Part shown: positions 49,323 to 60,720 of the stretch, one piece after another
Position numbering within the stretch: the stretch's first letter is position 1
Layout: every line of letters begins with the position of its first letter
NCBI GenBank assembly: GCA_022316685.1
Contig: JAKJHU010000005.1
Location: 16,036,707 to 16,100,706 of the forward strand
DNA length: 64,000 nt
Source: Progne subis subis
Taxonomy: Eukaryota; Chordata; Aves; Passeriformes; Hirundinidae
Reading direction: 5' to 3'
The notes under the pieces: model-generated
Databases searched by the model: none
Told to the model about the DNA's origin: nothing
The model's input: only the letters and a program-made list of their open reading frames with translations
Made by a program: the position numbers and the translations under genes

Positions 49323-50828
49323 TTACCACAATTAGAGGGAAAAAAAAGGTAGAACAACTTAAGCTAAGAATGTACCTTTTTGATGGAAAAAAGGAATTTT
49401 TTTTTACTAAACACAGCAAGTAGAAAGTTGGTCGGGGTACAGATAACAGACTTGAAATCCATTATGACTTTGCTTTGCCATCTCCTTCATTAGTCCTTAA
49501 AATCTCTTCATCTGTCCTAATTTCTTTCATATGAGCAGTCTTTTGCTGTTTTGTTGTGCAGTGCAGTTGATTATCTTTACTGTGACAGTGTTTTGATGAT
49601 ATTTTCAGGATGGCTGATGGGGGATAAAAGACCTAGGAGAATTGTCACATATTTACACTGTGGTTTACTGGTAGGCTTCTGAGTGTACTTACAGCACACT
49701 GGTTGCTGTCTTGGTTAAATGCAGTACAAACCATTCTCCACAGGTCATTGCAGCAGGGGCAGGTGCTCAATGCACTGTTAATTAAATGCCACTGATATCT
49801 CTGGGAAGTTGTGTGCTTCTGGTAACTGAAATGATCAATGCAGGTAAATATATAGGAATCATCATGCATTTTGTGAGATGAGCAGAAACCTCATTAGCAA
49901 AGCACTGATCTTCCATGGGAGTTGGTGGGTGGGAGATGCATCAAACAACTGGCCGTTTTATTTTGGGAAGAAGATTGTATTTTTCTCAGTGTGGTTCAGC
50001 ATCTAATGGACAGTCGCATATTTTTATTCCCCTGATATCCACCAAATCTGGGAATCTGGAGCTACGTATGTGTCTCTTTCTAAGCAGCTCATATCTGCAA
50101 ACACAAAATGAATGTGACATTTCTTGCAGGACAGTCAAAAAAGAATTGGGGAAAAAAAAAAAAAACAAAAGAAAAAGAAAAAGAAGTGGCATACCCACAC
50201 CACCACCACTTCACTGCCCTCCCAAGATTCAGATTCCAGTTTGGCCAGAGATGAAATTGATAGCTCTGCAGGAGGAATGTGGGAATAATGGTTTACGGAC
50301 ACTGTGAATGAATTATGTGCTGCAGGCACGGGGCTCCTCAGAGCATCACTGTCCGAAATTTTATTTTTATGTGACACATATTTAGAAAATTGAGAAGGGC
50401 CTTGGAAGGTTGGGACAGCTGGTGAGCGCGTGCGGGGTGCCGGGGGAATGCAGGGTCTCTGCCAAGCTGATCTCCACTGAGCCTGCCAGCCCACCACCCC
50501 AGGAGCAGCCCCCTGCGCCGGCAGGGCTGGACAGATGCCATGAAAAAGCTGGCATTAAGTGCCTTTTACTTAGGGATATTAAACCAGCATTCTAATTAGT
50601 AAAAAAAATGAATTGTCACTGACATTCTGTCGGCCCACTTGGAGCCCTCTCTGCTACTTTCTGCAGTCTGGTAACCATTACGTACAAGAGATCAATATTC
50701 TTCTCAGTGCTGGAATTTAAGCAATGATTTCCAATAAAACCTATTTCAGACTGTTCTGGCTAGAGGACAGGGACAAGCCACAAAACATAATGCAAGTAAA
50801 GCTTTTATTTTCTCATCATTTCTTTCCT

Positions 50829-50830
<2 letters not shown>
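49323..50830. other. unique DNA, no gene recognised
   Basis: It has an A-rich tract near 50150-50185 and a GC/CpG-richer patch at about 50400-50530 (ggtgagcgcgtgcggggtgc). The minus frames over this patch (120 and 67 codons) include poly-Phe from the A-rich tract and are not credible proteins. Confidence 0.55.

Positions 50831-50860
<30 letters not shown>
50831..50860. repeat. poly-T run (30)
   Basis: Uninterrupted T tract after a pyrimidine-rich lead (tctttccttc). No retroelement recognised on the other side. Confidence 0.95.
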
Positions 50861-50865
<5 letters not shown>

Positions 50866-51109
50866 CTTGAATAATGGAAGTAAGATCTAGTGATAAGACA
50901 CATGCCTGCTCACAAAAAGGAGGCATTTTGGTCCAGGCCAATCTGCTTCGTTAATGGCTGTAAACTGACACCCGCAATGAAATAAAAATGTCTCGGTGCA
51001 AGTGCACGGCTGTGCAATTGCTACCAACACCCACCCTGGCAGTCCCGGAGATGGGTGCTGGGGAGCATGCCCTTCCACACCATGCTTTCCACTTCTTTCT
51101 GTTTTGCAG

Positions 51110-51241
51110 CAAATAAGATGTATGTTTCCAAAACGGAATCAAGTAAACCAAGATTTTGTGCAGCAGCAATCTTATCTCTTTAGACATGGTGAACGCTTCC
51201 AGTTCACAGGAACTGTAATTGACACTCCAGGTGCTCAGTAA
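51110..51241 (+). CDS. weak candidate terminal exon, unknown protein
   Basis: A very good acceptor (acttctttctgttttgcag) ends at 51109. The phase-0 frame then reads 43 codons to TAA at 51239-51241. Residues include FPKR near the start and FRHGERFQFTG around 23-33. The latter loosely recalls the 'RLGSRFRYSG' motif at the end of the FERM domain in band-4.1 family proteins, but that rests on a few residues by eye. A GT word at 51231 (ccag|gtgctc) could be a poor donor. No neighbouring exon was found. Treat as a lead only. Confidence 0.15.
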   Translation, partial: QIRCMFPKRNQVNQDFVQQQSYLFRHGERFQFTGTVIDTPGAQ

Positions 51242-51301
51242 TTCTGAAAATCAGGTTTCTAGTACAATTCCCCTTCTTCTTTTTCTGATTTGAAAGCTTG
51301 C

Positions 51302-51319
51302 TTTTTTTTTTTTTTTTTT
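51302..51319. repeat. poly-T run (18)
   Basis: Uninterrupted T tract. Confidence 0.9.
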
Positions 51320-51859
51320 GCTTCTTTCTTCTAGTCTTTGGGAAAGAATCCGAAGGGTGTAAGATGACTAGTACTTGAGAAATGAAATTTCTGATCTATT
51401 ATCTGTTAGTGAAGGAAATAATTTGCTGAGGTGAGATAGATAGAGATGTACACATATATCTTCCATGTTGTCATAGTTTTATATTTTGCCTTTGGCCTCA
51501 GTGTACTGCCTAGTTTCTTTGTGTCCTGCAGTGCAGACTTCAGACAGAGGAAAGCCCCTGTCCAAATGTGCTAAGACTGGACTGCTGTGGTTAAAATGGT
51601 TTCCCCTGGATCTCCCTCACAGCTTGCAGTTGTCTGATTTCAATCAGTGGCAGTTCTCTCCACATGTCTAGCCATCAATCTTCTGTTCCTGGATGAGTGT
51701 GTCACAGCATGGTGCGTGTTCCAGTTAAAAAATAGCTTGCACCACAGCTCTCCCTCCTCAGTCATTGATAAGTATGTCTTTGATATTTTTATTAAAATAG
51801 AAAGAAAACACGTTAAGATATATGTTTCTAAAGAATTAAAAAAAGAAAGGGAAGGGGGG

Positions 51860-51879
51860 AAAAAAAAAAAAAAAAAAAA
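51860..51879. repeat. poly-A run (20) after purine-rich lead
   Basis: The tract follows 'gaaagggaagggggg', making about 40 bases of nearly pure purine. Confidence 0.9.
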
Positions 51880-54360
51880 GGAAAACCCAAAGGCCACTGA
51901 GGCCCTGGAGGCCGTAGGAACAGCAGGAAGCAGGGAGGGAGTTTGGGGTTGTGTGATTGTGATAAAGGTATTACTTGGTAAATTACAGTTCATGTAAAAG
52001 TTGAGGATTTCAATCTTTATTGCTTTCTACCCTGCACTCCTACAGTGATAAAATTTCTTTGGACATTGTGTGAGTCTCCAGTGTTCATCTACTTCACACT
52101 CCTTCCTTCCTCCACAGTGAATAATAATTGCTCTTTGAAAACACAGTTATTCAGGGATAGAGGGGTTTTTGTACAAAAACTAAGCCAAGCGTGTCATGGT
52201 CCTTTGCACTCAATTTTGGACCTCCTGGAAAGGAAAATAAGTGACGGCTTCTCTGTTTAAATTAATCTTTTAAATTACAAACCTGTCTGGCAGTCCCCTA
52301 AGCCAGCTTTCCTCTGTGTGGCTGAGGTACACGGTCAGAAGCCTCCAGAAGTTACCCAACAGAGGATGGTGTGACCTGTCATCACACAAGTGTCCTTAGC
52401 CAAACTAAAACTACCTTCTAAAAAAACTAAAGCCACAGGGGGTCTGCATAGCAATTCTGCTTGACAAAGCACTTTTCCATGACAGAGCTCAAAGCACTAC
52501 ATATAAGAAGGTAAAATTATTATTAGGTTTTTTAAATTGAAAACTCAGTCACAAGGAGAAAAAACAAGTTGTGCAAGGAGGCAAATGACTTAAAGGACTA
52601 TAAAACTCCTTTCTCTCAAGTGTCAGGGTTGTATTTAGAAGGTGCTCTACTAAATACCTCAACCAGGAATGAGTTTTACTGTTCATATATTGATGGTGAT
52701 GATATTCACCAGTTAAGGAGGGATTGCAAAATTAGCAGTCAGGCTCAAACCTGTTTTTCATATATGATGTAAGAGTCCATTTAATTTCTTGTGCCAATTG
52801 TTCTAATTTAGAAAGAAGATGAAAGGGGAAAGCAGCAAGCTGGGAAATAAACACACTTAAGAAAGGCAATTAAAAACTAACCAATTGGGACATAACAATT
52901 TCTTAAGCTAAAATTAATGCATCAGTGCTACATTGTCACATTGTCTCTTTTCGGTCAGCAATCTGCAGTGAAATCAATTGAATCTCTCATCTTGATATAT
53001 TTTTAAGAGTCCTTTCTCCATGATGTAAACTGAAGTCCCTAAATCTGGAAAACTCATCCACAATCACCCAATTCACTTTCTCATGGAAAGCCGTGTGATG
53101 AAAGCCAAAGGAAATAGTTGCTGTTGAAGCAGAATATGTTAAAGCAGAATAACTAAGTTCAAGATGAAAAATTTGCACCAACAGTATTAATTCATAAGAA
53201 AGATTTTCATGGTCTATTTTACTTTCCATTGTGCATTTTTTTTGGCTCATTCTTCCTATAGAGTTGACCAGTCAATTTCATTCCTATGCAAAGAGCATAG
53301 CAAATGTTATTCTCTCTTCCTTCCCTCTGGTAGGCAATGCATCTCAAAAAAGCAAATATTCTTAATAAATAATGAATAAATGGGAACATTTGTAGCATAA
53401 ATTTGTTAGCTCGACAGGATTGAGTTCTTTAAAAAGATATAGAAGAAGATATAAAATCATTGCAAATGATTTCCAAAAATTGGAAAATGTGTGTAATGAT
53501 GAAGACATACCAGTACTGCACAGAAATATGAGCTGGTTTGCAAGTTGGCCTCACCTGTGTCACTGTTAAATGCTACACGAAATGCTGGCCTTCATTAAAA
53601 GACCTCCCATTAGGGATGAATAATACAGATTGTTTTTACAGAGTGGTTGACAGTCATTAGGCACAAAGTGACTCAGGAAAGGATTTGGTCGTTTTGCCGT
53701 TCAAACAGACAAACAAGAAGTCCCAGGGCAACAGAGAGGCTGAGCCAGCAAATGCTGTCCTGGATGTATATATGGGAGGAGACTATCAGATAGAAACAAA
53801 GGAGTTTTACTACTGGGGAATACCAAAACTAGTATTATTGTTGGGATTTTGAGTGGGGACATTTAAGTAGGATGTTGACTATTTGAAAAATGTTCAGAAG
53901 AAAGTTTCAAACAAAACTTCAGTCACAGAAGCAAGAGACAAAAAGCATCTTAATTTAATCACTGAAAAGTGCAGATTAAGATTTGAATAATGATGGTCTG
54001 ATGATAATTCTGCAGAAGGAAAATGGCTGAATCTTTTTAACGAAATGGAAAAGTTTATTATAGATGGAAGCTGGATCTCAACAAATTTAAATCAGCATTC
54101 AAGGATGCACCTGTTTTTAATGAAGGTTCTTTATGACTGAAAAAAAAAAAAATCTTATCTTGGAATACAATGTAGTGTCTCTCCTGTGAAGTTCCTTAAA
54201 CATTTACAGTTCAGGCAGAAGCAATGGATTTCATATTGGGAACACTTCGCAAAACATTTTGGTCCAGTATTCCATAGGAGGTCAGGCTACATGACTATGA
54301 GGATTCTTCCTGACCTCTGTGAAACATGAAGTTTAAGTCTCACTCTAAATAATTTTGCTT

Positions 54361-54430
54361 TCACTTGACTTCAGTGAAGCCATTTAACATGGTTGAAGTT
54401 AAGCATATGCTCAAATGTTTCGCTGAGCAC
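54361..54430 (+). mobile_element. relic of a palindromic DNA-transposon (MITE-like), right half
   Basis: The order 'cttgacttcagtgaagcc', 'catttaacatggttgaagtt', 'aagcatatgctcaaatg', 'tttcgctga' matches the right arm of an ancient sauropsid palindromic repeat whose arms read 'atgcttaaagttaagca..tgcttaagtgctttgctga'. The centre is the 'tgacttcagtg' self-complementary word. The left arm is too diverged to trace. The family assignment is from memory and is not named with certainty. Confidence 0.5.
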
Positions 54431-55055
54431 AGGGAGACTTGCCCTCTTTTAACTGACCGTGTGCCAAACTGCTTTGTTGAAGCTGTGCCGCAAGTCCTTG
54501 TATGTCTTCAAAGGTGCAAATGAGAAAAGCTCTGACATTTGGTTTTTTCATGGCTTTGAGTTCAGAAACTACTATTTTGTTACATTTTCCATGTAAACCC
54601 TTGTGTAATGTAGAACAGAGCTGTCAAATGGAATGCCCTCTTCCTGGCCTGTTTTGCTGCTCTAGGATTCAAGAACAAGTCTGAATATTACCTGCAACAT
54701 GACAAATCATCCCAGGTACATTTGAGGGTTGTATGGACAGGCCAATTTCTGTGACACTGGGAGTCAAGACATTCCTTTGGGAGACATGATTAGCTCAGCC
54801 TACCTACCTGAACAAAATATTAACAAAGATACAGCTTTTATTGGTCTAAACTGCAAGAAAATGAATCAAATCAAATTAATGGCATGTGCCATGACTGTAA
54901 GGGACTTTTCCATGAGCAGCAGTACTTAGCATTTCAGGCACTAAAGTGATAGTGTTATAATATCCTTATTCACACACTTTGGTTCTTCAAGGAATTCCTG
55001 CATAAGGAATTCAGAGGATCCAAAAAAAAAATTTAATGTAAAGAGTTCATGACCT
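54431..55055. other. unique DNA, no gene recognised
   Basis: Two short plus frames of 60 and 66 codons without domains. Confidence 0.6.
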
Positions 55056-55141
55056 AAAAAAAGCCAAAAAACCAAAACCAAAACCAAAACAAAAAAAAAC
55101 CCAAAACCAAAAAACCAAAACCAAAACAAAAACAAAAAAAC

Positions 55142-55182
<41 letters not shown>

Positions 55183-55218
55183 CAAAACAAACAAACAAAC
55201 AAACAAAAACAAAAAAAC
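55056..55218. repeat. A/C-rich low-complexity tract ((CAAAA)n, (CAAA)n, (CCAAAA)n)
   Basis: About 160 bases made only of A and C after the first words, with units changing from CCAAAA to CAAAA to CAAA along the tract. On the minus strand it is T/G-rich, like the tracts at 27301 and 30057. It creates false Phe/Val-rich open frames on the minus strand. Confidence 0.97.
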
Positions 55219-57922
55219 CCCACACCCTAAATTAGGCATTCTTTTTCAGTATGTGTTGTGTTTTTCCACTTAGGTAGACATATTCTTAATTTCAGTTTAG
55301 TAAAAAAACCCCTCACCCTATGTCTTCATTTTTAGAGGACAAAAAACTCACAACTTCTATGATAAATCTTCCTGTGCTTCTTTAAAGGGCAACTCACTCT
55401 TTAGAAATGTGTTCATGTGTATCAGTCAAGTCATTAATTTCACATTAAAAGCAATTAAATCACCAATTAAAAGCAGTCAAATATTTTGTATTGAAAGACT
55501 TAATATAACACAAAAATTAAATAAAGACTATGAAATACTGTGGGAAGGGCTTTTAAAGTTAATTATCACTTTTCATATTTTCAGCAATTTCAAAAGCCAG
55601 AGAGTATGTGCATACTTATATTTTACTTCAGTTTTTCACGTTGCTTTTAAGTACCTGTTAGGCAACTTCATCCATAAGGCTGAACCACTAGGGCATTCCT
55701 AGTAATTTAGATATTTATGTGAGCTATGGTATGAAGCAACTGATTCCTTGTTAGGCTGAATGTCTAATGTGAATGTTTGTAACTTTGATTTACACTTTGC
55801 AAGTTGTATTATTTATAGCAGTTTTGCCCTAAAGTGGCTAGTTAACAGAGTTCAGCAAAAGTTAAAATGACTTAAGTCTAACATTAGATCATGCATGCTG
55901 TGCAGTGCTGACTTTTGCTTCTGGACAGCTTGCTTCCATACTTACAAACCGGACCACAAAGTAGTGCAAGCCAGAATTCAGCCCCAGTTAAAGTAACCCA
56001 CAAACATCACATTGAATCATTCGACACACAGTGCCAAAAGCTGAAAAGATGGCTACGTGCATTTTCCACCTCCCTGCACAACTTTAGCCCTGAAACTGTT
56101 TTCCACAACAGGAGGTGATGACAAATTGTGTCTTTGATATCCAGGTTAAACAGATTCTCAAAAATGTAAGAGCAGGGCATGACTAGAGTCAAATACACCT
56201 CAGTAAACTTTAACGTTTAGGGCCTCTTTTGAACAAATATCACCTCACTGAGACTACAACCTCAGAAACAACAGAAAGAAGACAAAGAAAGTTGTATACT
56301 GGAATACTACACAAATTCCTAAAAGGGAAAAGTTTTATGCCAGCCTCATTGTTAAAGGTGATCTAGTCAGCTCTAATTATATAAAGATTTTCATTCTACT
56401 CTAGGATGACCTTTAAATCTTGTGACAGTCTTGTACTGCACTTTATCATAGAGATGCTGCTTTCCCATCCTGGAAGAAGGAAAATGAAGAAAGGAAACAA
56501 TATCTTAAACGCCAAAACAACTTCTTGCAAACATAAAGTAAGACTTTTGTTATCTTGAATAATTGCATATAATTATGCAGTTTATCTTCAATATTTTACT
56601 TTAGAATTGACCATGAAGAATATTCCATATTTCATTGATGCTTTTCTTCAATTAACAAAAATAGTAATAAAAAATTTGGAAATACCTCCTCACTCTGGAA
56701 TTACAAAGTCATTAACTTAAAGTAAATGATTCAACCAGCTAAAGTATTTGAGTCAAAGAGAGGATTCTGTCCTTAAAGTTACATATGCAAAGAAATGGAG
56801 ACCGTTGCATAGACAGTGTTTGCCATTGACTCCTTAAACTTAATTCCTTTCCTAACTTCATCAGTGTGTAATGTCTTAGAGGTTTTGTGTATTAATTACA
56901 TGGTGGCAGATATAGAGGTGTCTCTTGAATGGCATCATATAGGTGAGGTGAAAAGGACTTGACCTTGCATAGGGGATTCCTGTAGGAGGGTAGCAAAACA
57001 CATTTACACAAACTTTCCTTCTTCCCCAAGATCTCTAACAGAGATCACATTTTTTGCATCTTAGCCTTTTTGCATGCATAACGTAATTCAGCCTTTCTGC
57101 TGATCATTTTCCAGTTTGACCCAGCCTTTTTACTGTGGCCTGCAGATCTATTTCAGCACAGAAGGCCACAAAAACTGTCTTTTGGGCATCAGACCCTTTT
57201 TCTGTGGACATTTGCAGTGGCATTTTTTCTCCTATGCATAATATAATAATGAATGAGAACAATGCCCTTTTATCCTGAAGGGAATAGGGCTACTTTGGCA
57301 TATTTTGCGCATTACCAAGCTACTGGGCATACATTCCCAGAAAGTTCCAATGTCAGAACTACTACATCTAAAGGGCCACATTAAAGAGATCCAAAATCAG
57401 CCCAGTCTTTTTATATAAAGAGTAGTAAAAGCTCTCCAACTTAACCTAATAAATTACTGTTATAAAAACAGTTTTATGTAATGTGCAGAAGTCTAAGAAA
57501 AACTGTTTTAATGGTTATAGAAAAGGAGAGATTTGCAAATCTGTGAATATAAGTTAATGTTATGCATTTTTCAAGTAAAGGGAAAAAAGAGGGACTAAAA
57601 ATTGCCGAAATAAAATGTAAAATAATGGAGCCTCAGTTTCATTTTCATTCAGTTAGCTACCCTGAAAATGAAAAGGCTGTTCTACAGAGGTCTTTTTAAA
57701 AGTTGGATTAATTTAACTTTGGAAGTCAATTGCTAGGAATAAAGTGCAGTGCCTACACTTTCTGTGGCCAGCTGAAGGACACGAGAACATTCAATGACTG
57801 AGCTAAGCTGTTGTGAACAATTCACCACACACAACATTTTGACTATGTTGCGGTCAATGAGGTTTTGGTTATCGACACGAATAAGGTCTGGATTTCAGCC
57901 ACTTTTCTTTTTTACTTCACAG
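55219..57922. other. unique AT-rich DNA, no gene recognised
   Basis: No repeats and no domains. The 97-codon plus frame at 55409-55702 is AT-driven. 'agccttttt'-type words recur near 57060-57150 without forming a true tandem array. Confidence 0.6.
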
Positions 57923-58031
57923 GGCTTCTTACACCTCAGATACAGTACTGCAAATGCACCTAGAAGGGCGGTTTGTTGAACTTACTGCTGAAACTTGGAA
58001 GAAAAGACACCTAAAGTCAGACATTAGATAA
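57923..58031 (+). CDS. weak candidate terminal exon, unknown protein
   Basis: A strong acceptor (cttttcttttttacttcacag) ends at 57922. In phase 1 the next 35 codons are open (ASYTSDTVLQMHLEGRFVEL onward) to TAA at 58029-58031. The composition is protein-like. No donor, neighbour exon or family is recognised. An overlapping 61-codon frame in another phase spans the acceptor and shows how easily open frames arise here. Confidence 0.12.
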
Positions 58032-58980
58032 AGACAGAATAATAGATTCACTAATAATCCCATGAAATAACAAAAAAAGGAGGTTAAAATTAATAGGAAT
58101 GTGACTTAAACCTGAATATGCATGGTAAGTCTCAGTGACTAGAGGTGATTTTGTATGCCTGGACAGTATATGCACTTGTAAATGCTTATACTTAAAGGCC
58201 CTGAGCTGGCCTGCCTACCCTGTTTGAAAAGGGACACATTTTCAAAATTACTTTATGCTCTAAATATTTCTCTAACCACCTTTTCCCTCCTGTATTGTCA
58301 TTTTGTGCACTAAATTCTGAGTCACTTTTTAATAAAATGTAGTGTGCAGCCCATACAGACACTCTCTGCAGTTCGGCACACAGGTGTTCCTGTAGCTGAC
58401 TGGTACCTTTGCCAGGGTGCAAGGCAAATATTAAACAATGTTACATGGCTCTGTTAGCCATTGCTGTGATTATCCTGTGATTTAGATACCTCCTCACCAT
58501 CTAGATATTTTAATGTTTCCATTCTTCCTGGTGCGAAATGTATTTTAAACACCCACTCTGCCTATCAGATATTATATTTGTAGGTGTCAACCAAGCCCAT
58601 GCAGGCCACCAGTTACAGAAATACTGCACATTTTTATCTTGTTTTTCCTTCTCCAGTCAGCTTTAGTCTCCAGTGTTTTCCGAATGTTGTTCCATCTCCA
58701 GAGCAATGCAATAATTTCTGTGAGAAGACCCAAAATGTCCGGTTTTGTGGAGGAAATGGAGCTAGCACCTCATACAGTCTCCAAACACTGGAACTAATTT
58801 GGATTTCTCTCCTCATTCATACAGTCAGCCTTCTTTCCCCACTCTGCTACACCTGTTTTCCTTTTCTACTGAAGTCATACAATGAACTGATGACTGAAGA
58901 TTTTCCTGTTCACAATCCTTGCAATTTCTTTCCAAGTCAGGGCACAGCATGATAGCTGCATTTAACTTTATTTAGATTTT
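58032..58980. other. unique AT-rich DNA, no gene recognised
   Basis: The 122-codon plus frame (58584-58952) has no domain and overlaps a 60-codon minus frame. Confidence 0.6.
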
Positions 58981-59040
58981 GGGGCCAAATTCAGAATAGT
59001 ACCACCCTGTACAAGTCACTGAAGTCAGTGAAATTACACA
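58981..59040 (+). mobile_element. relic of a sauropsid MITE (terminal 'GGGCCAAATTC' type)
   Basis: It starts 'ggggccaaattcag', which resembles the terminal inverted repeat of an old reptile/bird MITE. After a gap come the central self-complementary words 'tcactgaagtcagtgaaatt' and 'acac'. The far terminal repeat is lost. The family may be a Chompy-like Harbinger MITE, by memory only. Confidence 0.45.
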
Positions 59041-60288
59041 AAAAGTAGTTCAGTTCAATATTACAAAGGCTTTAACTTATTTTCCCAGCCCACTATGAAC
59101 ACTAATTGCCTTGAAAACTTTAATTTCATTTGTAGTATCTGGCAATTTTAACTCTCTTTTCCCTTATTTTGCCTGCTTGGTGTCTCCACCTATTGTGCAG
59201 TGGTGCTTCACTTGCCAAGTAATCTTTAGTGTCATTTAATGCTTCCCACTCTTGTACATCTACAGCTTCATCAACTGGCTTACCTTTTGAGATTGCTCAC
59301 TTCCCCATACCCTAGTTATCTCCAGGCATCTCACTGCACTTCCACAGCTGGGAATTCTCCTTTAATTCCCTGTGCCCTGGTTATAAACCACCAGGGTATC
59401 CTTAAAGAATCTCCCCAACTCCCTGGCAGGTTGAAAACCCAAGGTATCTGCCCTATGCCAAGCAGTGATTTCTCAAAACACAAATGCTTTCCTCTGGCCA
59501 GCTCTGATGACCAAAACAATTTGTGCTTGTGCATCCTGTTGAAGGCACTCAAGACTCTTAGTGGGAGAATCCCAGCACAGCCAGGAAGTCCCAATGAGCC
59601 TGGAGTTTCACACAGAAAATGTGACAGAGAACTTAACAAGGGGGAGCGCTTTGCCCCAAGGGACGTACAACACAGTCTCTAGAGGGAGTGGGGAAAGAAA
59701 CCAAACCCAACAGCAATGGAAACACACAATGGCTGAGAAGGAAGGTAAAAATACCGGGAGGTGACATATCCCAGAGGGTAATGACAGCGGCAGCCTTCTT
59801 TAGGCCAAGGTCCTCTCTTCTCAGTCGTAAATGCAGATATCAATAAATAAGATTTTCTTGTGTGTGACAAGAGAACACTCAAGACAAAAATCTCACAAGC
59901 CAAGCAGTTTAAGGCTGAATTTGTGCACAGGTGACAGTGGGCTGGGTCAGTGCCCCACACATTGCTCAGGAGTAAGGTAAGTGCTGAGGATGGGCTGAAC
60001 ACAGCACACGCCACATCTGTTACTTGCCGAGGGATGGCTGCTGCATCTGTGGTTTTGCCACCGGTTCCTCAGAGCAAACACATCCAGTACAATATTTCCC
60101 TGAGCAGCAGCTGCAAGGGGATCACTTAAAATTGCATAAAGCATTAATCTGAACTCTGAGACAAGTTTGGTACTGCGCAGTTGGGCATAAGCCAAAGTGT
60201 CCTATCTAGTGAAGGGAAAGGGGGAAGGGAAGAAGAGAAAAGGAAAAAAGAAAAGACAGTCTTGTCAGTGGTTTTAAGCTGCCACTTC
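59041..60288. other. unique DNA, no gene recognised
   Basis: The longest open frame here is 147 codons (59239-59682, plus), overlapped antisense by a 102-codon frame (59331-59639). It lies in a locally GC-richer patch; both strands are open over it and no domain is visible, so it is not called a gene. Confidence 0.5.
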
Positions 60289-60307
60289 TTTTTTTTTTTT
60301 TTTTTTT
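60289..60307. repeat. poly-T run (19)
   Basis: Uninterrupted T tract preceded by a purine-rich stretch (gggaagaagagaaaaggaaa, about 60228). Confidence 0.9.
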
Positions 60308-60529
60308 AATGGAAAAGTTGTTACAAATGGGTTCTTCAACATATGTTATTAATTTCATTGTACTGGCTTCATGCCAGTTAAGCATCAGTCCTGGTTTCTT
60401 TGCTTTCAGGTTTAACTAGCAAAACTCATGAGATCATTAACAAAAATGGACACAAACTTTTTTTCTTGCACACAAATGTAATGTTTTGGAGCAATTGAGT
60501 CTTCTGAAGCCTTTTATTTACTAAAACCA

Positions 60530-60531
<2 letters not shown>

Positions 60532-60567
<36 letters not shown>
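60532..60567. repeat. poly-T run (36)
   Basis: The longest uninterrupted homopolymer in the window. It produces a false poly-Lys stretch in a minus frame. Confidence 0.97.
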
Positions 60568-60571
<4 letters not shown>

Positions 60572-60694
60572 CGGAGATATGCTCCTCAGCAAAATGTGGT
60601 GTTTCTACTATAAACAAAGCAACATGTGAAGCACTTCAAACACATTTACTGGTACTGGCAAGAGTAACAAAATCAGAAACTTTTAGAAATGCCC

Positions 60695-60720
60695 ATAAAT
60701 GAGAAGCATAAATGAGAAGC
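60695..60720. repeat. 13-bp tandem repeat, two copies
   Basis: ATAAATGAGAAGC occurs twice in a row without differences. Confidence 0.95.

Larger units (their letters stand above)
51242..54360. other. unique AT-rich DNA, no gene recognised
   Basis: T18 (51302-51319) and A20 (51860-51879) homopolymers are the only simple repeats. The plus and minus frames at 51640-51997 (116-117 codons) both cross the A20 run and are artefacts. Confidence 0.55.

Noticed and set aside
54941..55239. Phe/Val-rich minus frames that look like membrane segments
   Set aside because: Translation of the A/C-rich tract at 55056-55218; no coding signal.
59239..59682. 147-codon plus frame
   Set aside because: Overlapped antisense by 102 open codons; no recognisable family.
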